Assembly (NCBI GenBank): GCA_011330645.1
Contig: DRQB01000172.1
Coordinates: 1-29,015, forward strand
Source: Campylobacterota bacterium
GTDB taxonomy: Bacteria > Campylobacterota > Campylobacteria > Campylobacterales > Sulfurovaceae
DNA length: 29,015 nucleotides
Direction of reading: 5' to 3'
Under the pieces are notes generated by a model. It did no database searches and was not told the origin of the DNA. It saw only the letters and a list, made by a program, of their open reading frames with translations. Made by a program: the position numbers and the translations under genes. Shown piece by piece: positions 1 through 6,071 of the stretch (its first letter is position 1; each line of letters starts with the position of its first letter).

Positions 1-606
1 GAAGACAACCAACCAGCAGTAAGTATTCATGTACTTCAAGGTGAAAGAGAGTTCTCTAAAGACAACAAGTCACTCGGTATGTTCGAGCTTAGAGATATTC
101 CGGCAGCACCACGTGGTGTGCCACAAATCGAAGTGACATTCGACATCGATGCCAACGGTATCTTGACAGTATCTGCACAAGATAAAGGTACAGGTAAATC
201 TCAAGAGATTAAAATCACTGGTTCGAGCGGACTTTCTGATGAAGAAATCGAAAAAATGGTACAAGATGCTGAAGCAAACAAAGCTGAAGATGAAAAAAGA
301 AAAGCAGTAGTTGAAGCGAAAAACCAAGCGGATGCACTCATTCACCAAACAAGAAAAACATTAGATGATCTTGGTGAGAACTTTGATGCATCAGAAAAAG
401 CAGGTATCGAAGCAGCAATTACTGACTTAGAGACTGTACTCAAAGACGAGAATGCAACAAAAGAGCAAATTGATGATAAAGTGAAAGCTTTAACAGAAAA
501 AAGCCACAAACTAGCAGAAGCTGCATACGCTAAAGAGCAAGGTGGTGCAAACCCAGAAGCAGCAAAAGCAGACGATGATGATGTTATCGATGCAGAGGTT
601 GAGTAA
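1..606 (+). CDS. dnaK: Chaperone DnaK (Hsp70), C-terminal part, 5' truncated by window edge
   Basis: The frame is open from the first base and ends at TAA 604-606. About 201 residues are visible. They begin inside the substrate-binding beta-sandwich, with LQGERE and then FELRDIPAAPRGVPQIEV, a signature stretch of bacterial DnaK. The alpha-helical lid follows, and the acidic tail ends DDDDVIDAEVE, the usual extreme C-terminus that contacts co-chaperones. DnaK is the cytoplasmic ATP-dependent Hsp70 working with DnaJ and GrpE; its ATPase domain lies upstream of the window. The stop is followed at once by a structured insert and, at 751-777, by a second copy of the final eight codons plus stop. 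The codon wobble differs between the copies while the peptide is identical. Identification is certain; the full length cannot be judged. Confidence 0.98.
   Translation, partial: EDNQPAVSIHVLQGEREFSKDNKSLGMFELRDIPAAPRGVPQIEVTFDIDANGILTVSAQDKGTGKSQEIKITGSSGLSDEEIEKMVQDAEANKAEDEKRKAVVEAKNQADALIHQTRKTLDDLGENFDASEKAGIEAAITDLETVLKDENATKEQIDDKVKALTEKSHKLAEAAYAKEQGGANPEAAKADDDDVIDAEVE
580..606 (+). repeat. Direct repeat, copy 1 (functional dnaK 3' end)
   Basis: These are the last eight codons and stop of dnaK (DVIDAEVE). They match 751-777 at 24 of 27 positions. The three differences (597, 600, 603) are all third codon positions and all synonymous. Confidence 0.9.
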
Positions 607-750
607 AATCTCACACGACTAGTCGTGTGAGCACTCTGCTGACAAGCATTAAAATGCAGTGCAAGTGAAGCACTAAATGCTGAATCGTAAGAGGTCTTAG
701 CGACAGCGTAACATAAAGAGCTTTGCTCTGTTGCGTCCTATAAGTAGCAC
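607..750. other. Structured insert between dnaK and a duplicate of its 3' end
   Basis: This ~144-bp non-coding stretch separates the dnaK stop from a second copy of the dnaK tail. It is rich in inverted repeats: a perfect 22-bp palindrome at 610-631, a stem 658-662/670-674 with possible outer pairing 646-650/676-680, and a two-part hairpin at 707-735 (cgtaac/gttgcg outer, agagc/gctct inner, ttt loop). No ORF is credible here. The flanking 27-bp repeats make it look inserted, either as a small mobile or intergenic repeat element or by allelic recombination. I cannot assign it to a known family. It could instead be transcribed as part of the dnaK 3' UTR. Confidence 0.6.
610..631. repeat. Perfect 22-bp palindrome
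   Basis: The sequence CTCACACGACT is followed directly by its exact reverse complement, with the centre between 620 and 621. No T-tract follows, so it is not a typical intrinsic terminator. It begins 4 bases after the dnaK stop and marks the upstream edge of the structured insert. The 8-mer GACTAGTC at its centre recurs near 19864 in another structured intergenic region, which may be chance. Confidence 0.85.
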
Positions 751-777
751 GATGTTATCGATGCAGAAGTAGAATAA
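751..777 (+). repeat. Direct repeat, copy 2: orphan duplicate of the dnaK 3' end
   Basis: This stretch encodes DVIDAEVE and a stop, identical in protein to the end of dnaK at 580-606, but it is cut off from the gene by the structured insert. The three base differences from copy 1 are all silent. Silent-only divergence suggests that both copies were once coding ends of dnaK alleles, rather than a recent exact duplication. The normal dnaK terminator at 792-811 follows this copy, so this may be the ancestral gene end. Confidence 0.85.
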
Positions 778-791
778 GACTCTATATATTC

Positions 792-811
792 GGTGGGCAT
801 TCCTGCCCACC
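792..811 (+). terminator. Probable intrinsic terminator after dnaK
   Basis: An 8-bp perfect stem (GGTGGGCA / TGCCCACC) with a TTCC loop is followed by a T-rich run (tacacaattttat). It lies 14 bases past the orphan copy of the dnaK tail. The T-tract is interrupted, so termination strength is uncertain. Confidence 0.65.
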
Positions 812-852
812 TACACAATTTTATAATTTCCCCCAATTAATCCATATTAAGC

Positions 853-858
853 TATAAT
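853..858 (+). promoter_or_regulatory. -10 element (TATAAT) for the chorismate mutase gene
   Basis: There is an exact TATAAT 28 bases before the ATG at 887. No clear -35 is seen, which is common in Campylobacterota. A ribosome site AAGGA (875-879) lies 7 bases before the start. Confidence 0.6.
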
Positions 859-886
859 ATTTTTAATAATATTTAAGGATATACCT

Positions 887-1186
887 ATGTCAATAAAGCA
901 ATGCAATACATTAGAAGAAGCAAGAATAGAGATAGATAAAGTAGATAAAGAGATAGTAAAACTTATTGCAGCACGTAATGACTACATTAAACAGATTGCA
1001 CATTTTAAAACAAGCATAGATGAAGTAAAAGCAGAAGAGAGGATAGATGATGTCATCTCTAAAGTAAGAGAACAGGCCATAGAATTAGATCTCTCCCCAA
1101 ACCTTATCAATGATCTCTATATAAGAATGATAGATGGCATGGTAGAGAGTGAGATAGCAGAATTTAGAAATGCAAAAGGACTTTAA
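887..1186 (+). CDS. Chorismate mutase (AroQ-type), stand-alone domain
   Basis: This 99-residue all-helical protein has the AroQ/PchB pattern: an N-terminal helix with EIDKVDKEIVKLIAARNDYIK, a middle segment with KAEERIDDVI, and a C-terminal helix IRMIDGMVESEIAEF. Family members convert chorismate to prephenate on the way to Phe and Tyr, in the cytoplasm, as intertwined dimers. The length fits a stand-alone domain; many relatives are fused to prephenate dehydratase (PheA). A close relative, isochorismate-pyruvate lyase (PchB), has the same fold and cannot be excluded by eye, but no siderophore genes are adjacent. The start is supported by AAGGA at 875-879. Upstream is the dnaK terminator; downstream is a convergent lipoprotein gene. 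Confidence 0.85.
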   Translation: MSIKQCNTLEEARIEIDKVDKEIVKLIAARNDYIKQIAHFKTSIDEVKAEERIDDVISKVREQAIELDLSPNLINDLYIRMIDGMVESEIAEFRNAKGL

Positions 1187-1206
1187 AAAAGACCAAAAGT
1201 TTAACT

Positions 1207-1371
1207 TTATTCGTCGTCACTTCCACCTGTGACGGCACCTACTGCTGAGCCTGCAACATCAATCGTTGTACCTACAGCAGCACCAGCTATTTTGATTGGG
1301 GCTGTTACGATTTGCGTACATCCCGACAGTAAAACCAAAGTCATTATTGTGTAAATTGTTAATTTTTTCAT
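1207..1371 (-). CDS. Small lipoprotein, 54 aa
   Basis: This short ORF reads MKKLTIYTIMTLVLLSGC and continues with TQIVTAPIKIAGAAVGTTID to an acidic end, GGSDDE. It has a lysine-rich start, a hydrophobic stretch and a clean lipobox LLSGC with Cys18, so the mature protein would be a ~37-residue lipid-anchored peptide rich in Gly, Ala and Val. Small Campylobacterota and proteobacterial lipoproteins with a CTQIVTAPI-like beginning exist as an uncharacterised family, as far as I recall; the function is unknown. It is convergent with chorismate mutase and divergent from the response regulator. A TATAAT at 1378-1383 on this strand lies only 6 bases before the ATG, so the mRNA may be leaderless or nearly so. 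Confidence 0.8.
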   Translation of the reverse strand: MKKLTIYTIMTLVLLSGCTQIVTAPIKIAGAAVGTTIDVAGSAVGAVTGGSDDE

Positions 1372-1377
1372 CCGATG

Positions 1378-1383
1378 ATTATA
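1378..1383 (-). promoter_or_regulatory. TATAAT -10-like element just upstream of the small lipoprotein
   Basis: There is an exact TATAAT on the minus strand. Position +1 would fall at about 1371, the A of the start codon. No purine-rich ribosome site precedes the ATG. Confidence 0.4.
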
Positions 1384-1396
1384 GCAGAAAAATCTC

Positions 1397-1414
1397 TGTG
1401 TACTCCTTTACACA
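1397..1414. promoter_or_regulatory. Inverted repeat TGTGTA-N6-TACACA upstream of the response regulator
   Basis: A perfect 6-bp inverted repeat with a 6-bp spacer lies between the divergent lipoprotein and response-regulator genes, about 50 bp before the ATG at 1462. The right half lies within CTTTACACAAAGAG (1406-1419), of which a near copy occurs upstream of the DUF1538 gene (5598-5610, minus strand). It may be an operator, but TTTACA also resembles a -35. Confidence 0.4.
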
Positions 1415-1461
1415 AAGAGTATGTTAAAATAACCTATTGATAGATATAGAGAAGGCAGTAC

Positions 1462-2115
1462 ATGAAAATATTATTACTTGAAGATGACGTGATTTTACAA
1501 GAAATCATAGAAGAATTTCTGATTGAAAGTCATTATGAAGTAGAAAGCTATTTTGATGGAGAAAAAGCATTAGATGCTATAGGTGCAGGTCACTATGATT
1601 TATTACTGTTAGATGTAAATGTCCCCAATATTAATGGATTTGAAATACTCTCTTATTTGAGAGAAATAGGCAACACAACCCCTGCTATTTATATTACATC
1701 TCTTGCAGGGATAGATGACCTTAAAAAAGGGTTTGACCTTGGTGCTGATGATTACCTACGTAAGCCTTTTGAACTTGAAGAACTTAGTGCCCGAATAGAA
1801 CATATTATACGCCTATACCGGTTACAAGCAGAGATAGAATTTGATGGCATGAAGTTTATCCCTAAGGCACATCAAATTGTGATAGATGATAACGTGATAG
1901 AAATGCGACAAAAAGAAGCACAGGTTTTGGAGTATTTTATGCGTAATACAGGTAAAATTATTTCTTGTGATGAAATTATTGAGAATGTATGGGATGATGA
2001 ACACATCCCTACACATGCTACGATACGTACCTACATTAAAAACTTGAGAAAACTGTTTACGAAAGAATATTTTGACAATATAAAAGGAGAAGGTTATCGT
2101 TTTAACATCCTATGA
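1462..2115 (+). CDS. OmpR/PhoB-family response regulator
   Basis: This 217-residue protein has a receiver domain (about 1-115) and a winged-helix DNA-binding domain (about 125-217). The acidic pocket is ED8D9, the phospho-acceptor is Asp51 in LLLLDVNVPNINGFE, and the conserved Lys lies in YLRKPFELEEL. The C-terminal half ends with the family signature IKGEGYRF. It would be phosphorylated by the histidine kinase encoded directly downstream and bind promoter DNA. Its stop TGA (2113-2115) overlaps an ATG (2112) in a different frame from the kinase, so coupling to the next gene is unusual. Ligand and regulon are unknown. A 13-base motif shared with the DUF1538 promoter region lies upstream of this gene. 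Confidence 0.93.
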   Translation: MKILLLEDDVILQEIIEEFLIESHYEVESYFDGEKALDAIGAGHYDLLLLDVNVPNINGFEILSYLREIGNTTPAIYITSLAGIDDLKKGFDLGADDYLRKPFELEELSARIEHIIRLYRLQAEIEFDGMKFIPKAHQIVIDDNVIEMRQKEAQVLEYFMRNTGKIISCDEIIENVWDDEHIPTHATIRTYIKNLRKLFTKEYFDNIKGEGYRFNIL

Positions 2116-3277
2116 GCGTATCTCTCTTTTTAGATTTTTATCGTTATATTTAGCTTCTGTATTTATTTTATTAAGTATTATTGGGTACTTGTTTTTTGAA
2201 AATAATCGTGCTTCTATGAAAAGTGCAATGAAGTTTGAAATGATGTATCAGGCACGTATGCTCTCATCCAAAATTGTGATGAAAGCTATGAAAAATAATG
2301 AAGGTGCACTGAAAAATTTTGATAAAGGTAAGTTCCTGAAAGATTTAAAGCATTGTCGTTTTAAAGCAGGATATTATGATAAGAATAAGAAACCACTCTA
2401 TACGGAAATTAGCAATGTAGATAGATTTGATACTGATTTTTTCGTAGATAAGATGAAGTGTTATACTGTCACAGAGGATAAAAGTGAACATTTAGGTATC
2501 CGTTACATTGTACTTAAAGAGAGTGATTTGGCTCACTCTTTACATGAATTACGTATTAAAATCATAGGGTATTTAGTCCTTTCTTTTATACTTATGGGTG
2601 TGGTAGGTTATTTTTTAGGAAGACTCTTCTTAAAGCCGGTTCGTGAACAAATAGAATCTCTGGATAAATTTATTTCTGATACAACCCATGAGCTCAATAC
2701 CCCAATCTCAGCGATACTTATGACGATTCAATCCCTGAAAGGTGTAGAGTCTAAAAAGATGAAACGCCTAGAGGCCAGTGCAAAACGATTGAGTACGATG
2801 TATGGTTCTTTAACTTACAGACTTGAGGGTGGTGTTGAGCCTAGTGAACATCTATGTTTAGCCACCATTGTGGAAGAAAGAATCGAATTTATCAAAGAAC
2901 TGATAGATTCAAAGCGTTTATTTATCAAGCTCGAACTTGAACCAACTAAAGTTTTTATGCCTAAACGTTCCGTATATCGGCTGATTGATAACTTGATTTC
3001 CAATGCTATCAAATATTCAGATATAGGAGATACGATTACTATCTCTTTAAAGCATAATGTCCTAAGAGTAAAAGATACAGGTATCGGGATAGATGAGAAG
3101 ATGCAAGAAGATATATTTAGACGTTATTACAGAGCCAATGATGAGCGTGGCGGTTTTGGTATAGGACTCAATATCGTGCTTTCCATTTGTAAAAAATATA
3201 AGATAAAACTAGGGCTTGAGTCTCAAAAAGGAAAAGGCAGTACATTTATACTTACTTTTCCTAAAGTAAAAAAATAA
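2096..3277 (+). CDS. Sensor histidine kinase; start codon uncertain (possible AUC)
   Basis: The frame opens after a stop at 2081-2083 and encodes a convincing N-terminal membrane segment (SYERISLFRFLSLYLASVFI and on to GYLFFENN). No ATG, GTG or TTG occurs before TTG 2189, which would delete that segment. ATC at 2096 has AGGAG (2085-2089) six bases upstream and is my preferred start, giving about 393 aa. The alternative is a 1-base indel after the ATG at 2112. The layout is TM1 (about 11-33), a periplasmic sensor of about 120 residues, TM2 (about 156-178), then the H-box THELNTP with His198. The N-box LIDNLISNAIKY, G1 DTGIGI, an F-box-like segment and G2 GGFGIGLNIV follow. It should phosphorylate the regulator encoded upstream. 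The catalytic core is certain; the first ~93 bases are inference. Confidence 0.85.
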   Translation: MVLTSYERISLFRFLSLYLASVFILLSIIGYLFFENNRASMKSAMKFEMMYQARMLSSKIVMKAMKNNEGALKNFDKGKFLKDLKHCRFKAGYYDKNKKPLYTEISNVDRFDTDFFVDKMKCYTVTEDKSEHLGIRYIVLKESDLAHSLHELRIKIIGYLVLSFILMGVVGYFLGRLFLKPVREQIESLDKFISDTTHELNTPISAILMTIQSLKGVESKKMKRLEASAKRLSTMYGSLTYRLEGGVEPSEHLCLATIVEERIEFIKELIDSKRLFIKLELEPTKVFMPKRSVYRLIDNLISNAIKYSDIGDTITISLKHNVLRVKDTGIGIDEKMQEDIFRRYYRANDERGGFGIGLNIVLSICKKYKIKLGLESQKGKGSTFILTFPKVKK

Positions 3278-3279
3278 AT

Positions 3280-3672
3280 TTACTCTACACTGTCCATCAA
3301 TATACCTATAATATCAGACATGGTAAGGATACCGTGGAGTTCATTATTGTCTATAATGAGCAGACGTTTAATACTTGATTGAACCATCATTCTTGCCGCA
3401 TATTTGACATTGAGCTGTGCAGAAACAGACATCGCGGGAATAGCAGCAATATCATAAACATTGAGTAAATCAATGTCTCCATCTTCTGCAACAATACTTT
3501 GTAGGATATTTTTAAAGGTAACCAGTCCATAGGCACCATCTTCTTGTGTTTTCTCTACAATGATTGAACGTACAGCGTGTGTACGCATAAGTTTAAGTAC
3601 TTCTCTTACAGTGGCTGTTGGTGCAACTGAGATTAATTTTTCTTTAGGGGTCATCACATCTTTGACTAACAT
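3280..3672 (-). CDS. Tandem CBS-domain protein
   Basis: The 130 residues form two CBS motifs and little else. The first starts VKDVMTPKEKLISVAPTATV and runs to TFKNILQSI; the second runs from DIAAIPAMSVSAQLNVKYAA to GILTMSDIIGILM. Paired CBS motifs (Bateman modules) usually bind adenosine nucleotides such as AMP, ATP or SAM and switch the activity of a partner protein. With no enzymatic domain, it probably acts on a neighbour. It is the last gene of an apparent operon: DUF1538 membrane protein, P-II-like protein (19 bp upstream), then this. A sensible target is the membrane protein, but that is inference. It is convergent with the kinase gene, two bases apart. Confidence 0.88.
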   Translation of the reverse strand: MLVKDVMTPKEKLISVAPTATVREVLKLMRTHAVRSIIVEKTQEDGAYGLVTFKNILQSIVAEDGDIDLLNVYDIAAIPAMSVSAQLNVKYAARMMVQSSIKRLLIIDNNELHGILTMSDIIGILMDSVE

Positions 3673-3691
3673 TTTAATTCCTTTAAATCAT

Positions 3692-4042
3692 TTACAGCAT
3701 ACATTTGATATCGTCTTCAAACTTATGCAGTTCTTTCGTGTCCAGTCCTGCCACATGGGTGAGTGGTATGGTAAATGCAAAACCTGCATTTTCGGGGTTG
3801 TCTATATCAAACTCTTCACGCAAGGCTTTCATGACTTTCATGGAGAGCTTACGAGGTAAGATGAAGAGTAGTGCTGAGACATTTTCTTCTAAAGTAAGAC
3901 CAAAAAAGACTTTTTTCTCTTCCAATCCTATACTTTTACCATGCAAGATGGTGACAGAACCAGCACCTGATTTTTTTGCAACTTCAATGGCGGCGTCTTC
4001 ATCTTTGTCTGCTATGACTGCGATGAGTGCGGTAAATTTCAT
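3692..4042 (-). CDS. P-II-like signalling protein linked to DUF1538
   Basis: This 116-residue protein begins MKFTALIAVIADKDEDAAIE and contains GAGSVTILHGKSIG, which corresponds to the GRGSVT-type strand before the T-loop in GlnB-like proteins. The later part, SALLFILPRKLSMKVMKAL, resembles the second beta-alpha-beta unit. The overall size matches P-II (about 112 aa). The usual uridylylated T-loop Tyr is not apparent, so control by UMP addition is unlikely. Its ATG overlaps the DUF1538 stop by 4 bases (ATGA), giving tight coupling to that membrane protein. By analogy with GlnK/AmtB and SbtB/SbtA it may gate the transporter in response to a nucleotide. The fold assignment is fairly secure from motif and context; ligand and function are unknown. 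Confidence 0.75.
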   Translation of the reverse strand: MKFTALIAVIADKDEDAAIEVAKKSGAGSVTILHGKSIGLEEKKVFFGLTLEENVSALLFILPRKLSMKVMKALREEFDIDNPENAGFAFTIPLTHVAGLDTKELHKFEDDIKCML

Positions 4043-5568
4043 AATGTTTCTCCTTTTTGAGTGGATTGTTCTAGTTTTTTCTTTTTATAATACTCTGCAT
4101 GAATGCCATATCCCATGACAGTGAGCATAGGGAAAAGTGAGGCAAAGGCAATGAGCCCAAATCCATCGATAAGAGGATTTCTTCCCTCTATATTTTCTGC
4201 CAATCCAAGCCCCAATGCAGCAACCAGAGGTACAGTGACGGTAGAAGTCGTCACCCCACCAGAGTCATAGGCAATAGGCACAATGTACTTAGGGGCAAAG
4301 TAGGTAAAAATGATAACCAGAATATATCCCCCAATAATATAATAATGGATAGGATCACCTGAGACAAGTCTATATGCACCTAAGGCAATACCCACAGCCA
4401 CACCAAGTGCTACTACCATTCTAAGAATATTTTGTTTAATATTCCCTTCACTTATCTCTTCTGCTTTGATGGCAATGGCAAGCAGTGCAGGTTCTGCCAT
4501 TGTGGTAGAAAATCCTATAAGAAATGCAAAAAGATAAATAAGCAGATTGTTTTTCATTCCTGTAAGTTGTAAGGCTATACTTTCCCCAATAGGAAACAAG
4601 CCCATCTCAAGTCCGACAATAAAGGCATATAATCCAAGAATGACCATGATGATACCAGTGATAATTTTATGTAAATGTGCTACAGGTTTTTTGATAATCA
4701 TATATTGAAAAAAGAATATCACAACAAGAATAGGCATCACATCTCGTATGGTACCTATGAGAGCCATGAAAGTGTCATAGGCAGAAAATGTATAGGTACT
4801 TGCTATAGCTTTTCCCCCTTCTGACATAAGGGTTTGTACAGCAGTGGGAGTATCCATAAAATGGTAGACGATAATGCCATAGACCTGTACAAATATCATA
4901 GGTGTTAGTGAAGCAAACGCAATGAGCCCAAAACCATCTATGGCTGGGTTACGTCCTTTAATACTGGATGCCAGTCCGATACCAAGTGCTGCAACTAATG
5001 GCACAGTCACAGTGGAGGTAGTGACACCCCCAGAGTCATATGCTAGACCAATAATCTCTTTGGGGGCAAAAAAAGTGACAACGACTACTAAAATATATCC
5101 AGTAATGATGTAGTAGGCGATAGGGTGTCCAAGCAAGATACGAAGTGTTCCTAAAGCTATAGCAAATCCCACAGAAAGAGCTACGGTCATACGCAGCCAA
5201 AAGGCATCAACCAACCCATGAGAGATAAGTGCCGCTTTATCTGCTATGGCAATGAGAGCGGGTTCTGCAACCGTGGTAGAAAAGCCTATAGTAAAGGCAA
5301 AGAGTAGGAGCCAGAAGACAGAACCCTTTTTGGCAAAGTCAACAGCGAGTCCTTCACCAATGGGGAAGATACCCAGTTCCAAACCACGAATAAAGAGCGC
5401 AAGCCCTACTGCCACAATAACTAAACCTATGATAATAGAGATAAGATTTGTTGGCATAGCTTGGATGATGAGTCCTTGAAAGAGGGCTACAACAATAATA
5501 ATAGGGAACAGGTCTTTAAAAGCATTTTTTAAATCCCCGGCAAATATCTTCGCACTTTCTTTAATCAT
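4039..5568 (-). CDS. Duplicated DUF1538 integral membrane protein
   Basis: The 509-residue polytopic protein is an internal duplication with an offset of about 257 residues. GLELGIFPIGE (62-72) recurs at 319-329, GFSTTVAEPAL (95-105) at 352-362, DSGGVTTSTVTVPLVAALG (178-196) is identical at 435-453, and DGFGLIAFASL (211-221) is identical at 468-478. Such strict conservation in both halves suggests a transport path built from two pseudo-symmetric units, with TTSTVTVP and TTVAEPAL as substrate or ion sites. The substrate is unknown. It is followed by an overlapping P-II-like gene and then a CBS gene, an arrangement typical of a regulated transporter. msrB ends 45 bp upstream on the same strand and may be co-transcribed. 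The family assignment is confident; the function is not. Confidence 0.9.
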   Translation of the reverse strand: MIKESAKIFAGDLKNAFKDLFPIIIVVALFQGLIIQAMPTNLISIIIGLVIVAVGLALFIRGLELGIFPIGEGLAVDFAKKGSVFWLLLFAFTIGFSTTVAEPALIAIADKAALISHGLVDAFWLRMTVALSVGFAIALGTLRILLGHPIAYYIITGYILVVVVTFFAPKEIIGLAYDSGGVTTSTVTVPLVAALGIGLASSIKGRNPAIDGFGLIAFASLTPMIFVQVYGIIVYHFMDTPTAVQTLMSEGGKAIASTYTFSAYDTFMALIGTIRDVMPILVVIFFFQYMIIKKPVAHLHKIITGIIMVILGLYAFIVGLEMGLFPIGESIALQLTGMKNNLLIYLFAFLIGFSTTMAEPALLAIAIKAEEISEGNIKQNILRMVVALGVAVGIALGAYRLVSGDPIHYYIIGGYILVIIFTYFAPKYIVPIAYDSGGVTTSTVTVPLVAALGLGLAENIEGRNPLIDGFGLIAFASLFPMLTVMGYGIHAEYYKKKKLEQSTQKGETL

Positions 5569-5597
5569 AAGATAGTATAGCGAGGTTGCTATGGGTT

Positions 5598-5610
5598 TCT
5601 CTGTGTAAAG
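5598..5610 (-). promoter_or_regulatory. CTTTACACAGAGA motif upstream of DUF1538
   Basis: This 13-base motif, read toward the gene, lies 29 bp before the DUF1538 start. It differs at one position from CTTTACACAAAGA (1406-1418) upstream of the response regulator, in the same orientation relative to its gene. It may be a response-regulator half-site or just a -35-like TTTACA. Confidence 0.3.
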
Positions 5611-5613
5611 TAC

Positions 5614-5976
5614 TTATTTTTTAGCTACAAAATCCAAAGAGATAGAATTTACACAGTGACGTGTACTTTTTTCTGTCATTCTCTCCCCTTTAAAGACATG
5701 CCCAAGGTGACCACCACAGTTTGTACAGACTATTTCGACACGTCTACCATCAGCATCAGGTACTTCAGTCACTGCACCCTCTACAGCATCATCAAAACTA
5801 GGCCATCCTGTACCTGAGTCAAATTTGGTATCTGAGGGGAACAGGTCTGCATTACACTGACGACACGTGTACATGCCATCTTCATGATGATCCCAAAATT
5901 TCCCAGTAAAAGAACGCTCTGTTCCTTTGTTTAAAATGACATATTTTTCTTCTTCATTAAGTTCGTTATAGTTCAT
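5614..5976 (-). CDS. msrB: Peptide-methionine (R)-S-oxide reductase MsrB
   Basis: At 120 residues this is a stand-alone MsrB. The zinc site is Cys38/Cys41 (CRQC) and Cys84/Cys87 (CTNC). The catalytic Cys108 lies in RHCVNSISLDF, and substrate-pocket residues are in GTGWPSFDDA and GGHLGHVF. It reduces the R-form of methionine sulfoxide in proteins, with thioredoxin as the usual electron donor. The position before GWPSF that holds the resolving Cys in several MsrBs is Thr here, so recycling may use another Cys or direct reduction. No signal peptide is present, so it should be cytoplasmic. The ribosome site AAGGA precedes ATG 5976. It is divergent from the flavoprotein at 6072 and upstream of the DUF1538 operon. 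Confidence 0.96.
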   Translation of the reverse strand: MNYNELNEEEKYVILNKGTERSFTGKFWDHHEDGMYTCRQCNADLFPSDTKFDSGTGWPSFDDAVEGAVTEVPDADGRRVEIVCTNCGGHLGHVFKGERMTEKSTRHCVNSISLDFVAKK

Positions 5977-6034
5977 AGGTATTCCTTATACGGTTATTCG
6001 TATCTGGATAATATCATATTTGTTAAAAATAGTA

Positions 6035-6040
6035 TATAAT
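6035..6040 (+). promoter_or_regulatory. -10 element (TATAAT) for the flavoprotein reductase
   Basis: There is an exact TATAAT 31 bases before the ATG at 6072, in the 95-bp divergent spacer with msrB. Confidence 0.55.
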
Positions 6041-6071
6041 CGTAGTAAAGACTTCGTGAAAAGGTGTAAAT

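Noticed and set aside
610..631. Intrinsic terminator for dnaK at the 22-bp palindrome
   Set aside because: No T-tract follows; the hairpin at 792-811 is a better candidate.
3560..4118. Plus-strand ORFs of ~100-137 aa across the CBS and P-II-like genes
   Set aside because: They are antisense to genes with clear family motifs, lack ribosome sites and have unstructured composition.
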